The position numbers were made by a program, and so were the translations under genes. Source: Talpa occidentalis (taxonomy: Eukaryota; Chordata; Mammalia; Eulipotyphla; Talpidae). From it: a stretch of DNA of 64,000 nt. The notes beneath the pieces were generated by a model, which searched no databases, was not told where the DNA came from, and saw only the letters and a list, made by a program, of their open reading frames with translations. Shown in pieces: positions 11,101 through 21,778 of this stretch. The stretch covers positions 74,180,740-74,244,739 of the forward strand of contig NW_023601322.1 of assembly GCF_014898055.3 (NCBI RefSeq), given 5' to 3'. The number at the start of each line of letters is the position of its first letter. Positions within the stretch are counted from its first letter, which is position 1.

Positions 11101-14100
11101 TGGCACAGAGCTGACACAGCCCCAAGAGACCCTCATTCCCCAGGATCCAGCCATAGCTTCTCCAGGATAGATGGGTGGGGATCTGGGAGCCAGCAAAGCC
11201 TAAGTCCTGTGCACACAGGATGGGAGGAAGCAGGTATTAGGCTTGTACTAGGGCTTCCCTGGGCTTAAATTTCACAAGATAGGGACTCAAGATGGCAACT
11301 CAAGACCTGTAGGAGTGAACAGGCATGATGCCAAGGGTTGGGGACTTGGAAGAGAGTCAGACCCACAGGTCCTTTGAGGGAGCTTTTAGTGGCTCCTGGG
11401 TAGCCCAAGGACTGAAAGAACACCCTAGAACACTAGGAAGGGCGTTTATATGTTCTTCCCACTCCTCTGATTGGAAGATCCTGGATATTTCTCCAAAAGA
11501 GAGCCAGGAAGAGAGCATCTGGCCTAGCCTTGATTAGGTCTGGGCTGCCCCTTCTTGGGGCCGAGGGGCAGCAAGGGAAGGTTTGTCCATTAGCCTGTAT
11601 CAGTCAGTGCTCATGTGCCCTTGGGCCCCTTTCCAGGCACACCTGCCCTTTGCAGTAGTGGGCAGCACCGAGGAGGTGAAGGTGGGGAACAAGCTGGTCC
11701 GAGCACGGCAGTACCCTTGGGGAGTGGTGCAGGGTGAGTGTGGTGGGGAGAGCGCCTCCTTGGCTGGGAGCCCCAACTCAGTGCCTTGTCCTGCTCTGCT
11801 GCCTGTGGCCCCTGTGCTGTGTCCTCCCTGCGCCCAGCTGTTGCTTGTTCTGCCTCTGAAGTGTGCCTCGAGCACTCCGGCCACTGCTTGTGCCCTGTCC
11901 TCCCCATGCCAATCTGTGTGCCTGCCTGATGCCCCGCGCGCCTCTGCTTTCAGTGGAGAATGAGAATCACTGCGACTTCGTGAAGCTCCGGGAGATGTTG
12001 ATCCGGGTGAACATGGAGGACCTCCGTGAGCAGACCCACAGTCGACACTACGAGCTCTACCGGCGCTGCAAGTTGGAGGAGATGGGCTTCCAGGACAGCG
12101 ATGGTGACAGCCAACCCTTCAGGTGACAGCCTGTGCAGGGAGTGAGCCTGTCTTCACAGCCACAGCCAGACCCGCCATGCTGGCATCTGCTTCTCAGGTC
12201 TTGTGAGCCAGGCAGAGAGGCTGCTGGGATCCCAGCATTTGCTTTTCCCCAGTGCCCACCTGACTCTGCTTCTCTGCCTCTGCTCCATCCCATCTGGCCA
12301 TAATCCCACTTTGGCCTCTTTTCTCTGGGTCTCCACAGCCTACAGGAGACATATGAGGCCAAGAGGAAGGAGTTTCTGAATGAGCTGCAGCGGAAGGAGG
12401 AAGAGATGAGACAGATGTTTGTCAACAAAGTGAAGGAAACTGAGCTGGAGTTGAAGGAGAAGGAAAGGGAGGTGAGTGTGGACTTGGGTGTCCAAGGTGA
12501 GGCCAAGGGAGAGGGCAGGGCCTGGCCCAGAGGTGGGAGGTTCTGGGTACCTTGCCTGCCCACCCAGGAGCCTGGGCTTCCCCATCTTCTGCTCCCAGCT
12601 TCACGAGAAGTTTGAGCACCTAAAGCGGATCCACCAGGAGGAGAAGCGCAAGGTGGAGGAAAAACGCCGCGAGCTGGAGGAGGAGACCAGCGCCTTCACC
12701 CGCAGGAAGGCTGCAATGGAGGCCCTGCAGTCTCAGGCCTTGCACGCCACCTCGCAGCAGCCTCTGCGGAAGGACAAGGACCGGAAGAAGTAGGTGGTGG
12801 GGCCCGCCCAGCACTGCACTGGCTCTCCTGGGTGCTCACTCTGTCCCACTCTCAGCTCCCTTGTCTACTTTTGCTCTCACTCTCACTAGCTCTTGCTTCC
12901 TCTCGCCCACCATTTGCCATTTGTTTTCTCTCGTTCTCACTTGCTTTCCTATCTCGTTCTTGCCCACTTTTTCATTTCACAAGTAATCTTGCTATCTCTT
13001 GATCTGGATCTTTCCTCTTGTATCTGTGTGCTCTCTCATGTACACGTAATATCCTCTCTCTTTCTCTCTCTCTCAGGCCCCCTCATAGCTGGGGTGGTGA
13101 AGACTGGGCCACCAGGCATAGACTGACCCCCAAGAATATATAGGGGTCTCAGGAAAGGCCTTTTCAGACCAGGAGAGGGACAGAACCTGGGAATGTCAGC
13201 TCCTGTTTCTCCTTGGACAGCAATGGTACTTCCCCCTTCAGTCTCCAAGGCAGTGGATGTGGGACCCATGCTGGCTGGCAGGTGGTGACTGAGAACAGCA
13301 GACATGGCCCATTTAACACTGAGCACTGGACATTGTGAACTCTGCTTGGCCAAAGGAAGGACAGTAGCTCCCTGCTGGGTCTCTGTGGGTCCTGCCAGGG
13401 AGAGGGGCTACACCGCAAGAATTGTGGTTGAAGTGGTTCCTCTGAAGAATAGACTCAGAGAGGTGGGGACAGGGTAGGGAGGTTTCTCACCTCCAGGAGT
13501 GCAGTCAGCTTATTGGCCAGGTGGGGGCAACTCTGAGCCACTTCATGTGTTTTCATACTCCCTGCTGGAGTCCAGATTTCCTGATACCTGGGTACCTCCC
13601 TTTCCCACCCCACTTCACTGAGTGCTCACACCCCATCACTGTGGAGATCTTGTCATCCCAGTCCTGTGTCAGGTGCCTCCTTCTCTTGCCAACCTAGAAT
13701 TAAGCAGGTGGTTCTCATTCTTGGACTCCCATTTCCTCCTGGAGTGTGTGTACCCAGGCACTTCCTTCTTTGGTGGCTGTGGAGCCTAATGGTTAGGGCT
13801 AAGCTGTGCACAGCTCACTGTGGTCCTGGAATGCTGCTTCTGCCCTATTCCCCCAATATTGCATTTGCTAACACAGGCACACACGTGCATGCACATAAAC
13901 TGTCTTTCTCTCTTGCCCCGTTGCATACAGTCTCGCACACATCTACCAACATGCATAGTCCCTAAGACATACACAGAAGCATTGACACACCTAAGGAAAA
14001 GAAGCTTAAAGGACTTCTCCCTGGGAGAGACTGGGGGGGAGGGGAACTAGGCATTTAGGAATTAGGTGCTAGTTCTCATTCTGAGGTCTCTCCTCTGCTT

Positions 14101-17100
14101 TGGGACAGACCCTCCTCCTTTCTATAGTCTCCCCCATACTGGTGACTGGTGGCCCCACTCTAACTGCGGGCATTGCTGGGAGAAATGGGCCCTGCCTCTC
14201 CCAAGAGGACACCAGCCTTTTCTATCCCTCATTCCTGTGAATTTCCCCTCAGCTTTGCATTTGTTTCCAGCCCTAGTCCCATGTCCAGCTCTTGCTTGGT
14301 GAGTGTGGGGCTCTGTGAATTGGAACCTGTGTGGGTTTGGAGCTAGCAGCTCAGAAATCTGGTTTCTTCTAAGAGGGGGATGTATAGGAAGAAGGTTCAA
14401 GTCCTGTCATCTAAAGAGACTTGCCCTGTTCCTTGCCACTTTGGTGAGCCCATCTTGTTAAAGAAAGGGCAGGCAAGGTCCCTTAAGGAATAAATGGAAA
14501 AATCAGTAAGGAAGTAAACACAAGGACCTGTAACCAGGTGAGGATCTGAGGCCAGCTGGGCAGGCTGCCGGAGACTGCAGGGGCCCTGGTTACAGCTGAC
14601 AGATGTGGTCCCCCTGCTTTTCCTACACAGCTTGGGACAACAGGTCTTTTCTGTTTGCTGGACATGCCAAAAAGCTTCAGTCAGTTTGGCCTCTGGAAGA
14701 GAAACTTCTCTTCCCACCTTGTGCTGGTGGTGGCCACGAGTGAGCTAGGTGGGGTGCCTGAGAATTGTCCTTTTTCCTGCCCTGGTTGGGGAATGGGGTG
14801 AGTCATGATCGCACTTTGGAGGCTGGGCTGTATTTTTCATGACCATTTAACGGAATGGCTTCGATTGGTTGTACTTGTTCTTCACATTTTAATCCATTTC
14901 TGCAAAATTGCTTCCCAATCAGATCTTGATCCTCAGCCTGGGACATCACAAACCAAAGAGAATTCTCTACTTTGCTCCTGTCACAGATACCAAACTGACT
15001 GCACTTTCCCAGTGTCCATCACTCTGTCTTTTGGTTCTGTTTGATTTGGTGGTCGGCGTATCTTTTAATGTGTCTGTTTTTGTTTTGTTTGTTTTATTTT
15101 TATTTTTCAGTTAACGCACGCACAGACTTACATGTCAAGAGCGGACTGTAGACTCATGTGTTAAGTTGCTTGAGTTACACCTTGTGACCCTTCTCCCATA
15201 ACATGGTGTGAGGACCGACTGGGAGCTGGTACAGACGCCAGTGTTTACAGCCTTGCTTTGTCCCTCCCCACCCCCAGGCTGCCCCAGGCCTGGGGTTCAT
15301 TCCTTTCTATGCAAACACAGTCAAAGCCATGAATGCTGGAATCCAAAACTGACGAGGTTTATTTTTTTCAGAGCCAGTGGCTGGTCTTCCATTTACAGTG
15401 TCACTCTCCCTTGATGGAGCAGTTATGTGCCATTCTAGCCAGACGCTCGCCCTAATTGTTCAGCAGCAAGACGGTGGTGCCTGCAGTGCCGTCGGTGTGG
15501 CCTCGCGGTCTGGTCTACGTGCTGCGAAATTTGCCCAGTTCCCCTTCCTTTTAATTTTTTCTAACCTAGAGCTTGAGTTCCATAATAACTTTTAAAACAC
15601 TTCTAAATTTTTATTTTGGCTTAGGGATAAAGACAAATAATATCCTCTCCCATTATTTTCATAAGTAACACAGAGTCCCTGATTTTTAAAAACTAAAAAT
15701 ATCTCTAAACCTTTCTTCTGTATAAAGTACCCATATAATATACAGGGAGAGGTGGGGAATAAACATCCTGTAATGACAGTGTTTGGAATTTCTTTACGGA
15801 TGGAAGTGGAACATGAACAAGACCTCCTCCAGTGTTTTTACTGTGAATGTAAATGGAACAGCAGCCCGAAGCCATTACCTGTGTGCCCCCAGGTGCTATC
15901 TGTAAACAGGGACCAACTCCATGTGTGTTAAGTGTTTGACTCCAGCTAAGACACCCCCTCCCTGACCCCCTTCTCCATTTTCTGAATGCAAAGAGTACTC
16001 AACTGGGAATAGAGTTTTCAGAAGGTCATTGTTTCCTTTCTCATGGCTGAATCACAGGGCAAAGACAGAAAGCGTCTGACGTATGTGTGTTACGGAGCAG
16101 CCCCGATATAAAACGGGTTGCCTGGCTGTGGGTCCTCACCTGCGCGCTTAAAAAAGGACTTATTAATACTCCATACAGGGATTTGTAGTTCCCAATGTCT
16201 TTTGGCTTTGGTCTGGAGTGGGGGTGGAGTCCACAAAGCCTGTATGGAATTAGCTTTAGGACATCCTTTCCCCCCTAACATGTGGACAGTTTAAGGAGGA
16301 AAAAAAAGTCTGCCAAGGAGCTTTTCCCCTTTGACTGCATTCTTAAGGAAAGCATTTGAAGAAAGTCCTAGCAGCATTGAGTCTTCCATGTTCCTGCTGG
16401 TTTGCAAGTCATAGAGAGGGTAGAAAATATGGCCTGGTAAAATGGGAGAGGAAAAGGAATCAATGAGAGGATTTCATTTTGTGGTGATGAAGCAGCGTGC
16501 TGCACACAGGCTACTCAGAGTAGCTCACAGGTCCTGCCCTCAAGGAGCTCGCAGTCTAGGGCCCTTTCTCTTTGGAAACCTAAGGAAGTTTCGCTCACTT
16601 ATTGTTGGATTGGTAGTTTGGTCTCAGTGTCCTCCATCTTTCCTCCTCTGTCTTCCCTTTCCACCTCGGCTTGCTTTATTGATTTCTAGGACCAAGTCCT
16701 GGCTTCCACCTATTCTCCTGAGATTTATTTCATTCAAAGTAAGGTGGAGGGTGAGCTGTGTGTGTCGCTAAGGCATCGCCAGCAAAAGGCAGCCCTTACA
16801 CATGAGGGCCTCCGCATGTTTTCTTAATGCTCAAAGTGAACATCCTCCAGGTGTTATACCGTGATGTGGGCTGGATCCAGATTTTGAGAGGTTGAAAGCT
16901 TGAACTCTTTGAGAAAAACGTCAAGAAAAAGAATATGAATATAAAATTAGGTACAGGATCTTGGAAGGGACCCTGAGATTGTTTCATTAGTGTCACGCTA
17001 GATCCACCTCTGGTTGTGACTGATAACCAGTGCTCCAGTGTGGGTATCCAAAATGGTAGACCAGCATCTCTAAGGCAGATGTGGATTGTCTCTAGGATAA

Positions 17101-20100
17101 TTTTATGTCTGAAAGTGTATTCACTTGGGTCAAAGTATGACCTTTAAGATGGTCTCTGGGCTAATGTATCTCCAAAGATGTGGTGCAGTGACCCAGCGGG
17201 GTCACTGGTTACATGAGAAGTGAGGACTCCAGGTCATGGGCCAGTCAGGGACCGTGGGATGGACAGATTCCACCGTAGCCTGAGGCCACCCCTTGGCAGG
17301 ACTGGAAGGCCAGAACTGTGGCTGGTTACCTGTCTGCCGGCCCAAGGTTTCCCAGCATCCCTGGGGAGACATGCCATCACTTTTTCTAGGGTCTGAGCTG
17401 CCTTCACAGGTCCATTTCAGTGCGTCTCGCCGCAATTCTCTCCCTGTGCTCTTTGTGTTTGGAGTCTTGTCATCATTACCTGAGCCCAAATCACTCCTTG
17501 GTGCACAGGGTGGGCTTAAAACTTGCCATTATTTAACAAGCTGCATCTCATACAACATGACCTATCTGCAGGATCTGATTTACCTCTCTTTTTCTCTCAG
17601 TATCACAGGACTGTCAATGGGATCATGTTGCATTTACTGTCATGTCTACCGTGTTCGTTTTGGCTAGAATCACCATGTAATTTATTGTCCAAACTCAAAC
17701 TTTGGAGAGTGATAGGAGATGCTGTTAATAATTATTCTAAATAGACAGGTATAAGCCAGACCTGTCTCAGGCAAATCAGGATGTTTCGTCCCCCTTGTCT
17801 TGAGTAATCTCAATCTAGGTGGTTTGTAATTGTACGGACAGATTGCATGTGTTTGTACATGTCTGTGTGGAGGTTCCCTGTTAAAGGGGGCTCATTACTG
17901 GATAAGAGGCCTGAAGGAAGTGTGCCTTGCTAGTATGTTACATTACCATGCTTTTCTAAAACTGCTTCACTTGTTAATTCATTTACTCCACTCATTGACT
18001 GTTTTTGTTTCTTTCATTCACTTTGTACTTTTTTTTTTCCATTAAATTTTGCATTTATTTTGAGTTTTTGTCGTGTCTTTTTTGGGCAGTAGCTTTTCTG
18101 ATTTAACATGTGTTCTAGCCTATTAATCTGCTACAACTGTGGTAAAACACAGCTTTTCTGTGAACTTTGGGGGTTGATCAGCTTCTGTAGGAATTGTTTT
18201 CATAGTGAATAATTCTGTGGGCATCGTGAAAGGCCTTTGATTCGATTTGGGACAGACGAAAGGGTCACAGTTAGAGAAGATACAGCCAGATTTGTGAATT
18301 GTTACTAGGCAACTGGGTGCAGTCCATGAGAGAAAGCACACCCTACCCTTGAAGAGTTTACATCCTTGTGGGGCGATCTGACATGGGAAAACTAATATTT
18401 GAGTTCTTCTTGTGTGCAGGCATTGTTCTAAAGTGCATTACGTGCATTAATCCCTCCAATCTTCATAAATTATGATTAAGTACCATTCTCTCCATTTTAT
18501 ATGCAAGGCACAGAGAGGTTTAACAATTACTCAAAGTCACACAGCTAATTGGAGGAATTGGGATTTGAGTATTTGTAGTCTGTACTCCTATTTCCCGAAA
18601 CTACAGCTGCTCCTTGGCAGCCCCATGGGATGAAGGGGGAGCAGTGGAAATGTCGACAGTATTGAAGTGTGGCTTCTCACAGTGGGTTGGTGACCTGAGA
18701 TGGTTTTGCAGAAGTGGAATGCCCTGGCAGGTAGGCGGACAGTTGGTTGAAGAAGAGCAAACTGCTGGTAGAAGGACATGATAACAAGTTCATTGGTCTA
18801 TTTGTTGAGAAACTCCCTGTTGGGCATTAGCCAGCTAATCTCTGAGAAGATGGAAATGAGATGGGGACTAAGGATGGGAACTCACAGCCTAGCGGGAAGA
18901 CTGGTTGCAGACATCCCCACTGAAGGTATAACTCAATTCAACCCATGAGGAGGCAGGTAGAGAAGCAAACTCTACTCCAGCTTTGAAGGTCAGAGACTCC
19001 GGGACTCAGGGAGAAGATCCTCTCTGGAGGAGGGAACAACATCATAGAACTTGGCTCACCCATCTGTGAGAAATACTGTTTGGACGAGTGTAAAAAATGT
19101 CCACAATGCCCACCTCCATTTACTTCCCTTAGCCTATCTGCCCCTCCTGCTGTGTAGTATCTGTCTCTGAGCCTTCACCCATCTCCATTTTCTGCAGCCA
19201 CAGACCATCACCAATTGCTGCCCTTTTGTAGGTGGGCACAAAAGGAAGATAGTTTATATCTAAATATCACCCATCACAGAGCTCTTCAATCTCTTGGTCT
19301 GAGGTGGGACAGGAGTTCTAATCTCAGGAGAAAAATGATACAGTAGGTGGGCCCTGGGACTCAGGGCAAGCCTAAAAAATATCAAAGTAGTGCTTTGGCA
19401 ATACAGAATTTTGGTTTCCCAGGAAGTTAATCCCTCTAGGCCTACCCAACCATGACCAAGAGGGCTCTGAAGGCCTTAGCCAGTTTGGGACTGGTTGAAT
19501 TAACTCAGGACTCAGTTTACTGCCTGGTTAAGAGGTGCAAATACCCAGCAATTCCTCATTGTCAGAGACAACCAGAGCTCGTGTGGGTCCTCAGTATGAC
19601 CCTGGCCCAACAAACCTTAGTGCCCACTCGCAGTGGAAGGAAGAGGGTACAGGGTGGCTATAGCCATGAGCAGATGCTGTCCCTCAATCTGTGTGGGACT
19701 AGAGGATGGTTATTGAGAGGATCCAGGCAATGGTATTACAAGTAGACTTGACTCTAATGTCTGAGTATATGGTATCCAGGACATGTAACAAGATTCAGAC
19801 TGCTGAAAGGGGTTAAAGCAACTAGCAAATATGCATCAAGAAAACGTCTGGAATTGTACTGATTGCTCGGTATAGACAACAGTTGTAGTATATCTGGTCC
19901 CTGACCACTTTGCACCTAGTAGCAGATCATACTCCCCATGGCTTAGCCACTTACAACAAACTGTTCACAGTGGAAAGGTTTCACAAACCATGTCTAAGTG
20001 TGTGGCTCAGTGATTCATATCCCCAGCACCCACTCACACAGTTCCAGCTGGCAGAGCTGCCAGCTGGACTCCACTGCTTAGAGAATGGCTCAATAGTGTC

Positions 20101-21778
20101 ACAACTTCAGAGAGGCAGCTGGCGTCTCCCTCACAGCCATGCTAGCTAGCAACCTCCTCCTCCACCTAGCTGTGCAGTGGTTGGAGCAGGCTCCATCCCA
20201 GAACCTGCTCATCTCAACAGAAAGCTCGCAGAATGTGCCTCCCCATCACAGGGGTCACCTTTTTATGCCATTAATTACTGGAAAAATTCCTTTGGCTGGG
20301 CTAATAAATGACTTTGCTAAAGAATAACAAAAGAAAAACATGCTACAGCTTGATTCAGTGACGGTGTATTAAAGCATACTTTATAAGCCAGCCCTTCTGT
20401 AAAGAAGACACAGTGATGGCCATGTCGGTGTAAATATATCTGGAGAGACTGTCCCATTTTTGCTGTGGCGGGCAGGGTTGTTGGGCCATGAAGTGCTGCG
20501 CCTATGCTTGGAATATAGACTGGGAAACTGGAAGGATCTGGCTAGCTCTTGAAAATAGAACAGTAAGAACAGATCTGTCAGAACTAGTCCCAGCCCATCA
20601 GCCCTATGCATGATCTACCTCTGGCCTCCAGCTCTCTTAGGGACCAATACCAGCCTCTGCTGGGTGAGGAAGGAAGGTCAAGCTGCAATAGGAGCTTTCA
20701 TTCATGCTCTCTGGTCTCAGGCCCAAGGGAGGGAGGGTGCAGGGTTGGGATCTGTCAGACTACCTTTACCTCTAGTGACTGTGCCCTTATTTTCTTCTAA
20801 GGACTTGCTTTTTTTTTTTCAGTTGCTCTTCCAGGGCCACTTTTTTTTTGTTACAGGATTGATAAAGCCTGGAGTTTTGAGGGGTTCAAGGAAGGAGTTA
20901 CTATTACACTCTGAAGGGCATTGGGGTAGGGGTGCAGAGGCTGGCAGGTGAAATAGGAAGTTGTGCAGGAGGATGACTATAAACTTCTCAGCTGCTGCTT
21001 TACAAGTTCCTTGCAGCAGCTAAACTGTTCGATATTGACCTGCAATTAGAACAGAGTGGTTATCCTGAAGCAAAATCATTTTACATTGTAAAGAATGAGC
21101 CATTGAGTGCCAAAATGTTAGCATGGGGCACCTTCATCAAGGTCCAAGCTCCCAGCTTAAAACCCTTCCATTTCAGGGACATCCATCTCTAACCTGTAAA
21201 ATAGTCACTGCTCTAACTCTTCATTCCATCCCACCCCCTCCATCCTGATTGATTCTGGCCCCCTAGTGCCTGCTACCATATATTCATATAGAGGGTGAGG
21301 GGTCTGAAATGTTAAGCACAGGATTGCTTCTTCCTGAACTGGGCATGTCTCCCCATCTTTTTTGGCTGAAAGGGTTGCCATGGAAAGAAATCTCTCACTG
21401 TTGCAGAGACCCACCACAAATAGCCCTGTGATGGGAACATGTGGCCCACAGTCAGGTCCAAAGGGCATGCCAGGTGTGGGAAACCTGGCACTTAGGCAGA
21501 CCTTTCTGAAGGGTCATGTGCCGAAGCATCTTGGGTGCAAGAGTGTCAGCTTAAAGGGCAAAACTGAGATCCTGGTTGGGGCAAAGTTGATATCTACCTG
21601 TGCTTTCTTTAGCAGATCAGATATAGGAGTACACCAGTCGGGCATGAGCCTCTCCAACTCTAAGGTGATGATGACCAAGGCCAGTGTGGAGCCCTTGAAC
21701 TGCAGCACCTGGTGGCCCGCCATACAGTGCTGCAGCTGCCTGGTCAGGGATTCGACGTGGAGGGAAGGATTCCTCTGA
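7984..21778 (+). CDS. SEPTIN8: Septin-8, exons 2-9 plus alternative terminal exons (5' partial)
   Basis: Septins are filament-forming GTPases of the cell cortex, cytokinesis, cilia and neurons; SEPTIN8 belongs to the SEPT6 group, which occupies an internal hetero-oligomer position. The joined exons read continuously: 7984-8104, 9065-9260, 9582-9768, 10889-11050, 11637-11733, 11954-12122, 12339-12471 and 12599-12789. Visible motifs are the P-loop GETGIGKST (exon 3), the G3 segment DAVGFGD (exon 3), AKAD for guanine recognition (exon 5), the septin unique region ending near [13 protein letters not shown] (exon 7), and a Glu/Lys/Arg-rich coiled coil (exons 8-9). The G3 DAVG in place of the usual DTPG is a SEPT6-group trait. 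The initiator exon is outside the window. Three C-termini are supported: stop at 12793, exon 15372-15414, or exon 21613-21778, the last two joined from the donor at 12790. Residues match the human protein closely by memory. Confidence 0.95.
8350..8500 (-). repeat. L2-like fragment in SEPTIN8 intron 2
   Basis: AACATTTACTCCTGGTTCCTACCATGTGTCAAGAACACTGGTAAACAG resembles antisense L2/MIR tail (TTTATTGAGCACCTACTATGTG). Confidence 0.5.
9065..9260 (+). CDS. SEPTIN8: SEPTIN8 exon 3 (P-loop; GC donor)
   Basis: Opens with ETGIGKST, the Walker A loop, and runs to [14 protein letters not shown] plus two nucleotides of Ser. Acceptor CCCAG. The donor is GAGAG|GCAAGA, a GC rather than GT site. It is required because exon 4 supplies the T of the AGT serine codon and no in-phase GT fits. 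The surrounding bases agree with the strong consensus seen at GC donors (AG|GCAAG). Confidence 0.92.
9582..9768 (+). CDS. SEPTIN8: SEPTIN8 exon 4
   Basis: Encodes [20 protein letters not shown], then [19 protein letters not shown] and ends MKKLDSK. Acceptor TTTGTAG, donor AAG|GTACGT, ending in phase 0. This is the core of the septin GTP-binding domain, including the segment that contributes to filament interfaces. Confidence 0.95.
10036..10155 (-). mobile_element. Retroposed mRNA 3' end (unidentified), SEPTIN8 intron 4
   Basis: On the minus strand it reads as a 3' UTR tail with AATAAA (plus-strand 10059-10064) and a poly(A) run. It is flanked by an 18-bp perfect target-site duplication, TTAGGTTGAATCAATTCT, at 10018-10035 and 10156-10173. 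This is the signature of L1-mediated retroposition of a 5'-truncated transcript. I do not recognise the parent gene. Confidence 0.8.
10889..11050 (+). CDS. SEPTIN8: SEPTIN8 exon 5 (AKAD motif)
   Basis: Encodes [20 protein letters not shown] through [12 protein letters not shown] is the septin form of the guanine-specificity motif. Acceptor CTGGCAG, donor AAT|GTGAGC; 54 whole codons. Confidence 0.95.
11637..11733 (+). CDS. SEPTIN8: SEPTIN8 exon 6
   Basis: Encodes [19 protein letters not shown] through YPWGVVQ, with a phase-1 donor G|GTGAGT. The VGS and RQYPWG blocks are typical of the C-terminal half of the septin GTPase domain. Confidence 0.95.
11954..12122 (+). CDS. SEPTIN8: SEPTIN8 exon 7 (septin unique element)
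   Basis: Encodes [20 protein letters not shown] through [13 protein letters not shown]. This covers the septin unique element and its exit into the coiled coil. Acceptor CTTTCAG, donor TTCAG|GTGACA; the Ser codon is split with exon 8. Confidence 0.95.
12339..12471 (+). CDS. SEPTIN8: SEPTIN8 exon 8 (coiled coil)
   Basis: Encodes [20 protein letters not shown] to [10 protein letters not shown], a strongly charged heptad-like segment. Acceptor CTCCACAG, donor GAG|GTGAGT, phase 0 at the end. Confidence 0.95.
12599..12793 (+). CDS. SEPTIN8: SEPTIN8 exon 9 with read-through stop
   Basis: Encodes [20 protein letters not shown] to LRKDKDRKK, then TAG at 12791-12793 if the transcript is not spliced further. 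A donor (AA|GTAGGT) sits at 12789/12790, using the last base of the final Lys codon and the first base of TAG. Splicing therefore removes the stop and switches the C-terminus. The coiled coil pairs with partner septins. Confidence 0.93.
   Translation, partial: LHEKFEHLKRIHQEEKRKVEEKRRELEEETSAFTRRKAAMEALQSQALHATSQQPLRKDKDRKK
13036..13076 (+). repeat. CT-rich tract with splice-acceptor end
   Basis: A (CT)n/TTTCTCTCT run ending in CTCAG at 13076. It works as simple repeat and as an excellent polypyrimidine tract for a possible exon at 13077. Confidence 0.6.
15372..15414 (+). CDS. SEPTIN8: SEPTIN8 alternative terminal exon (ASGWSS tail)
   Basis: Joined to the AA left by exon 9, it reads [18 protein letters not shown]. 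This closely resembles the shorter human SEPT8 isoform tail [13 protein letters not shown], recalled from memory. The acceptor is TTTTTTTCAG directly before 15372, and the AATAAA at 15758-15763 would end the transcript. The frame is correct with the 12789 donor. Confidence 0.85.
15758..15763 (+). terminator. SEPTIN8: Poly(A) signal for SEPTIN8 proximal isoforms
   Basis: Canonical AATAAA about 350 bp after the 15414 stop, followed by CATCCTGTAATGACAGTG. It fits the end of the ASGWSS and read-through isoforms. Confidence 0.65.
16092..16178 (+). repeat. Unnamed dispersed repeat, copy A
   Basis: CAGCCCCGATAT...CGGGTTGCCTGGCTGTGG...GGACTTATTAATACTCCA. Its reverse complement recurs at 59333-59428 with roughly 85 percent identity by eye. 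I do not recognise the family. Confidence 0.7.
18395..18590 (-). repeat. MIR
   Basis: Antisense MIR: TGTGTGCAGGCATTGTTCTAAAG, CATTTTATATGCAAGGCACAG, GAGGTTTAACAATTACTCAAAGTCACACAGCTAAT. One of the best preserved MIRs here. Confidence 0.85.
20977..21039 (-). CDS. CCNI2: CCNI2 last coding exon
   Basis: Starts after TTGCAG and reads [20 protein letters not shown] then TAG. CCKELVxQQLRSL fits the cyclin I/I2 CRELVAHHLSTLQSS segment. The frame beyond the TAG still reads SSSCTTS, so the stop appears to have replaced a sense (Gln-like) codon. The exon lies within the long SEPTIN8 intron on the opposite strand. Confidence 0.85.
   Translation of the reverse strand, partial: VNIEQFSCCKELVKQQLRSL

Larger units (their letters stand above)
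12794..15785 (+). other. SEPTIN8: SEPTIN8 3' UTR / alternative intron
   Basis: Downstream of the exon 9 stop there is no other gene up to the AATAAA at 15758. Transcripts that do not use the 12790 donor would carry this as a 3' UTR of about 3 kb; spliced transcripts would remove 12790-15371. It contains a CT-rich tract at about 13040-13075 followed by a good acceptor at 13077, and a T-rich tract before the 15372 acceptor. Confidence 0.6.
15786..20976. other. Interval between SEPTIN8 poly(A) and CCNI2 last exon
   Basis: Intronic for the long SEPTIN8 isoform; no other gene is seen. It holds an unnamed 90-bp repeat at 16092-16178, an L2-like piece near 16495-16560, an antisense MIR at about 18395-18590, and low-identity sequence at 19440-20340 that I cannot classify. 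An ATTAAA at 18041 with a T-rich context could be another distal poly(A) site. CCNI2's 3' UTR should extend left from 20976, but I found no clear minus-strand AATAAA close by. Confidence 0.55.
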
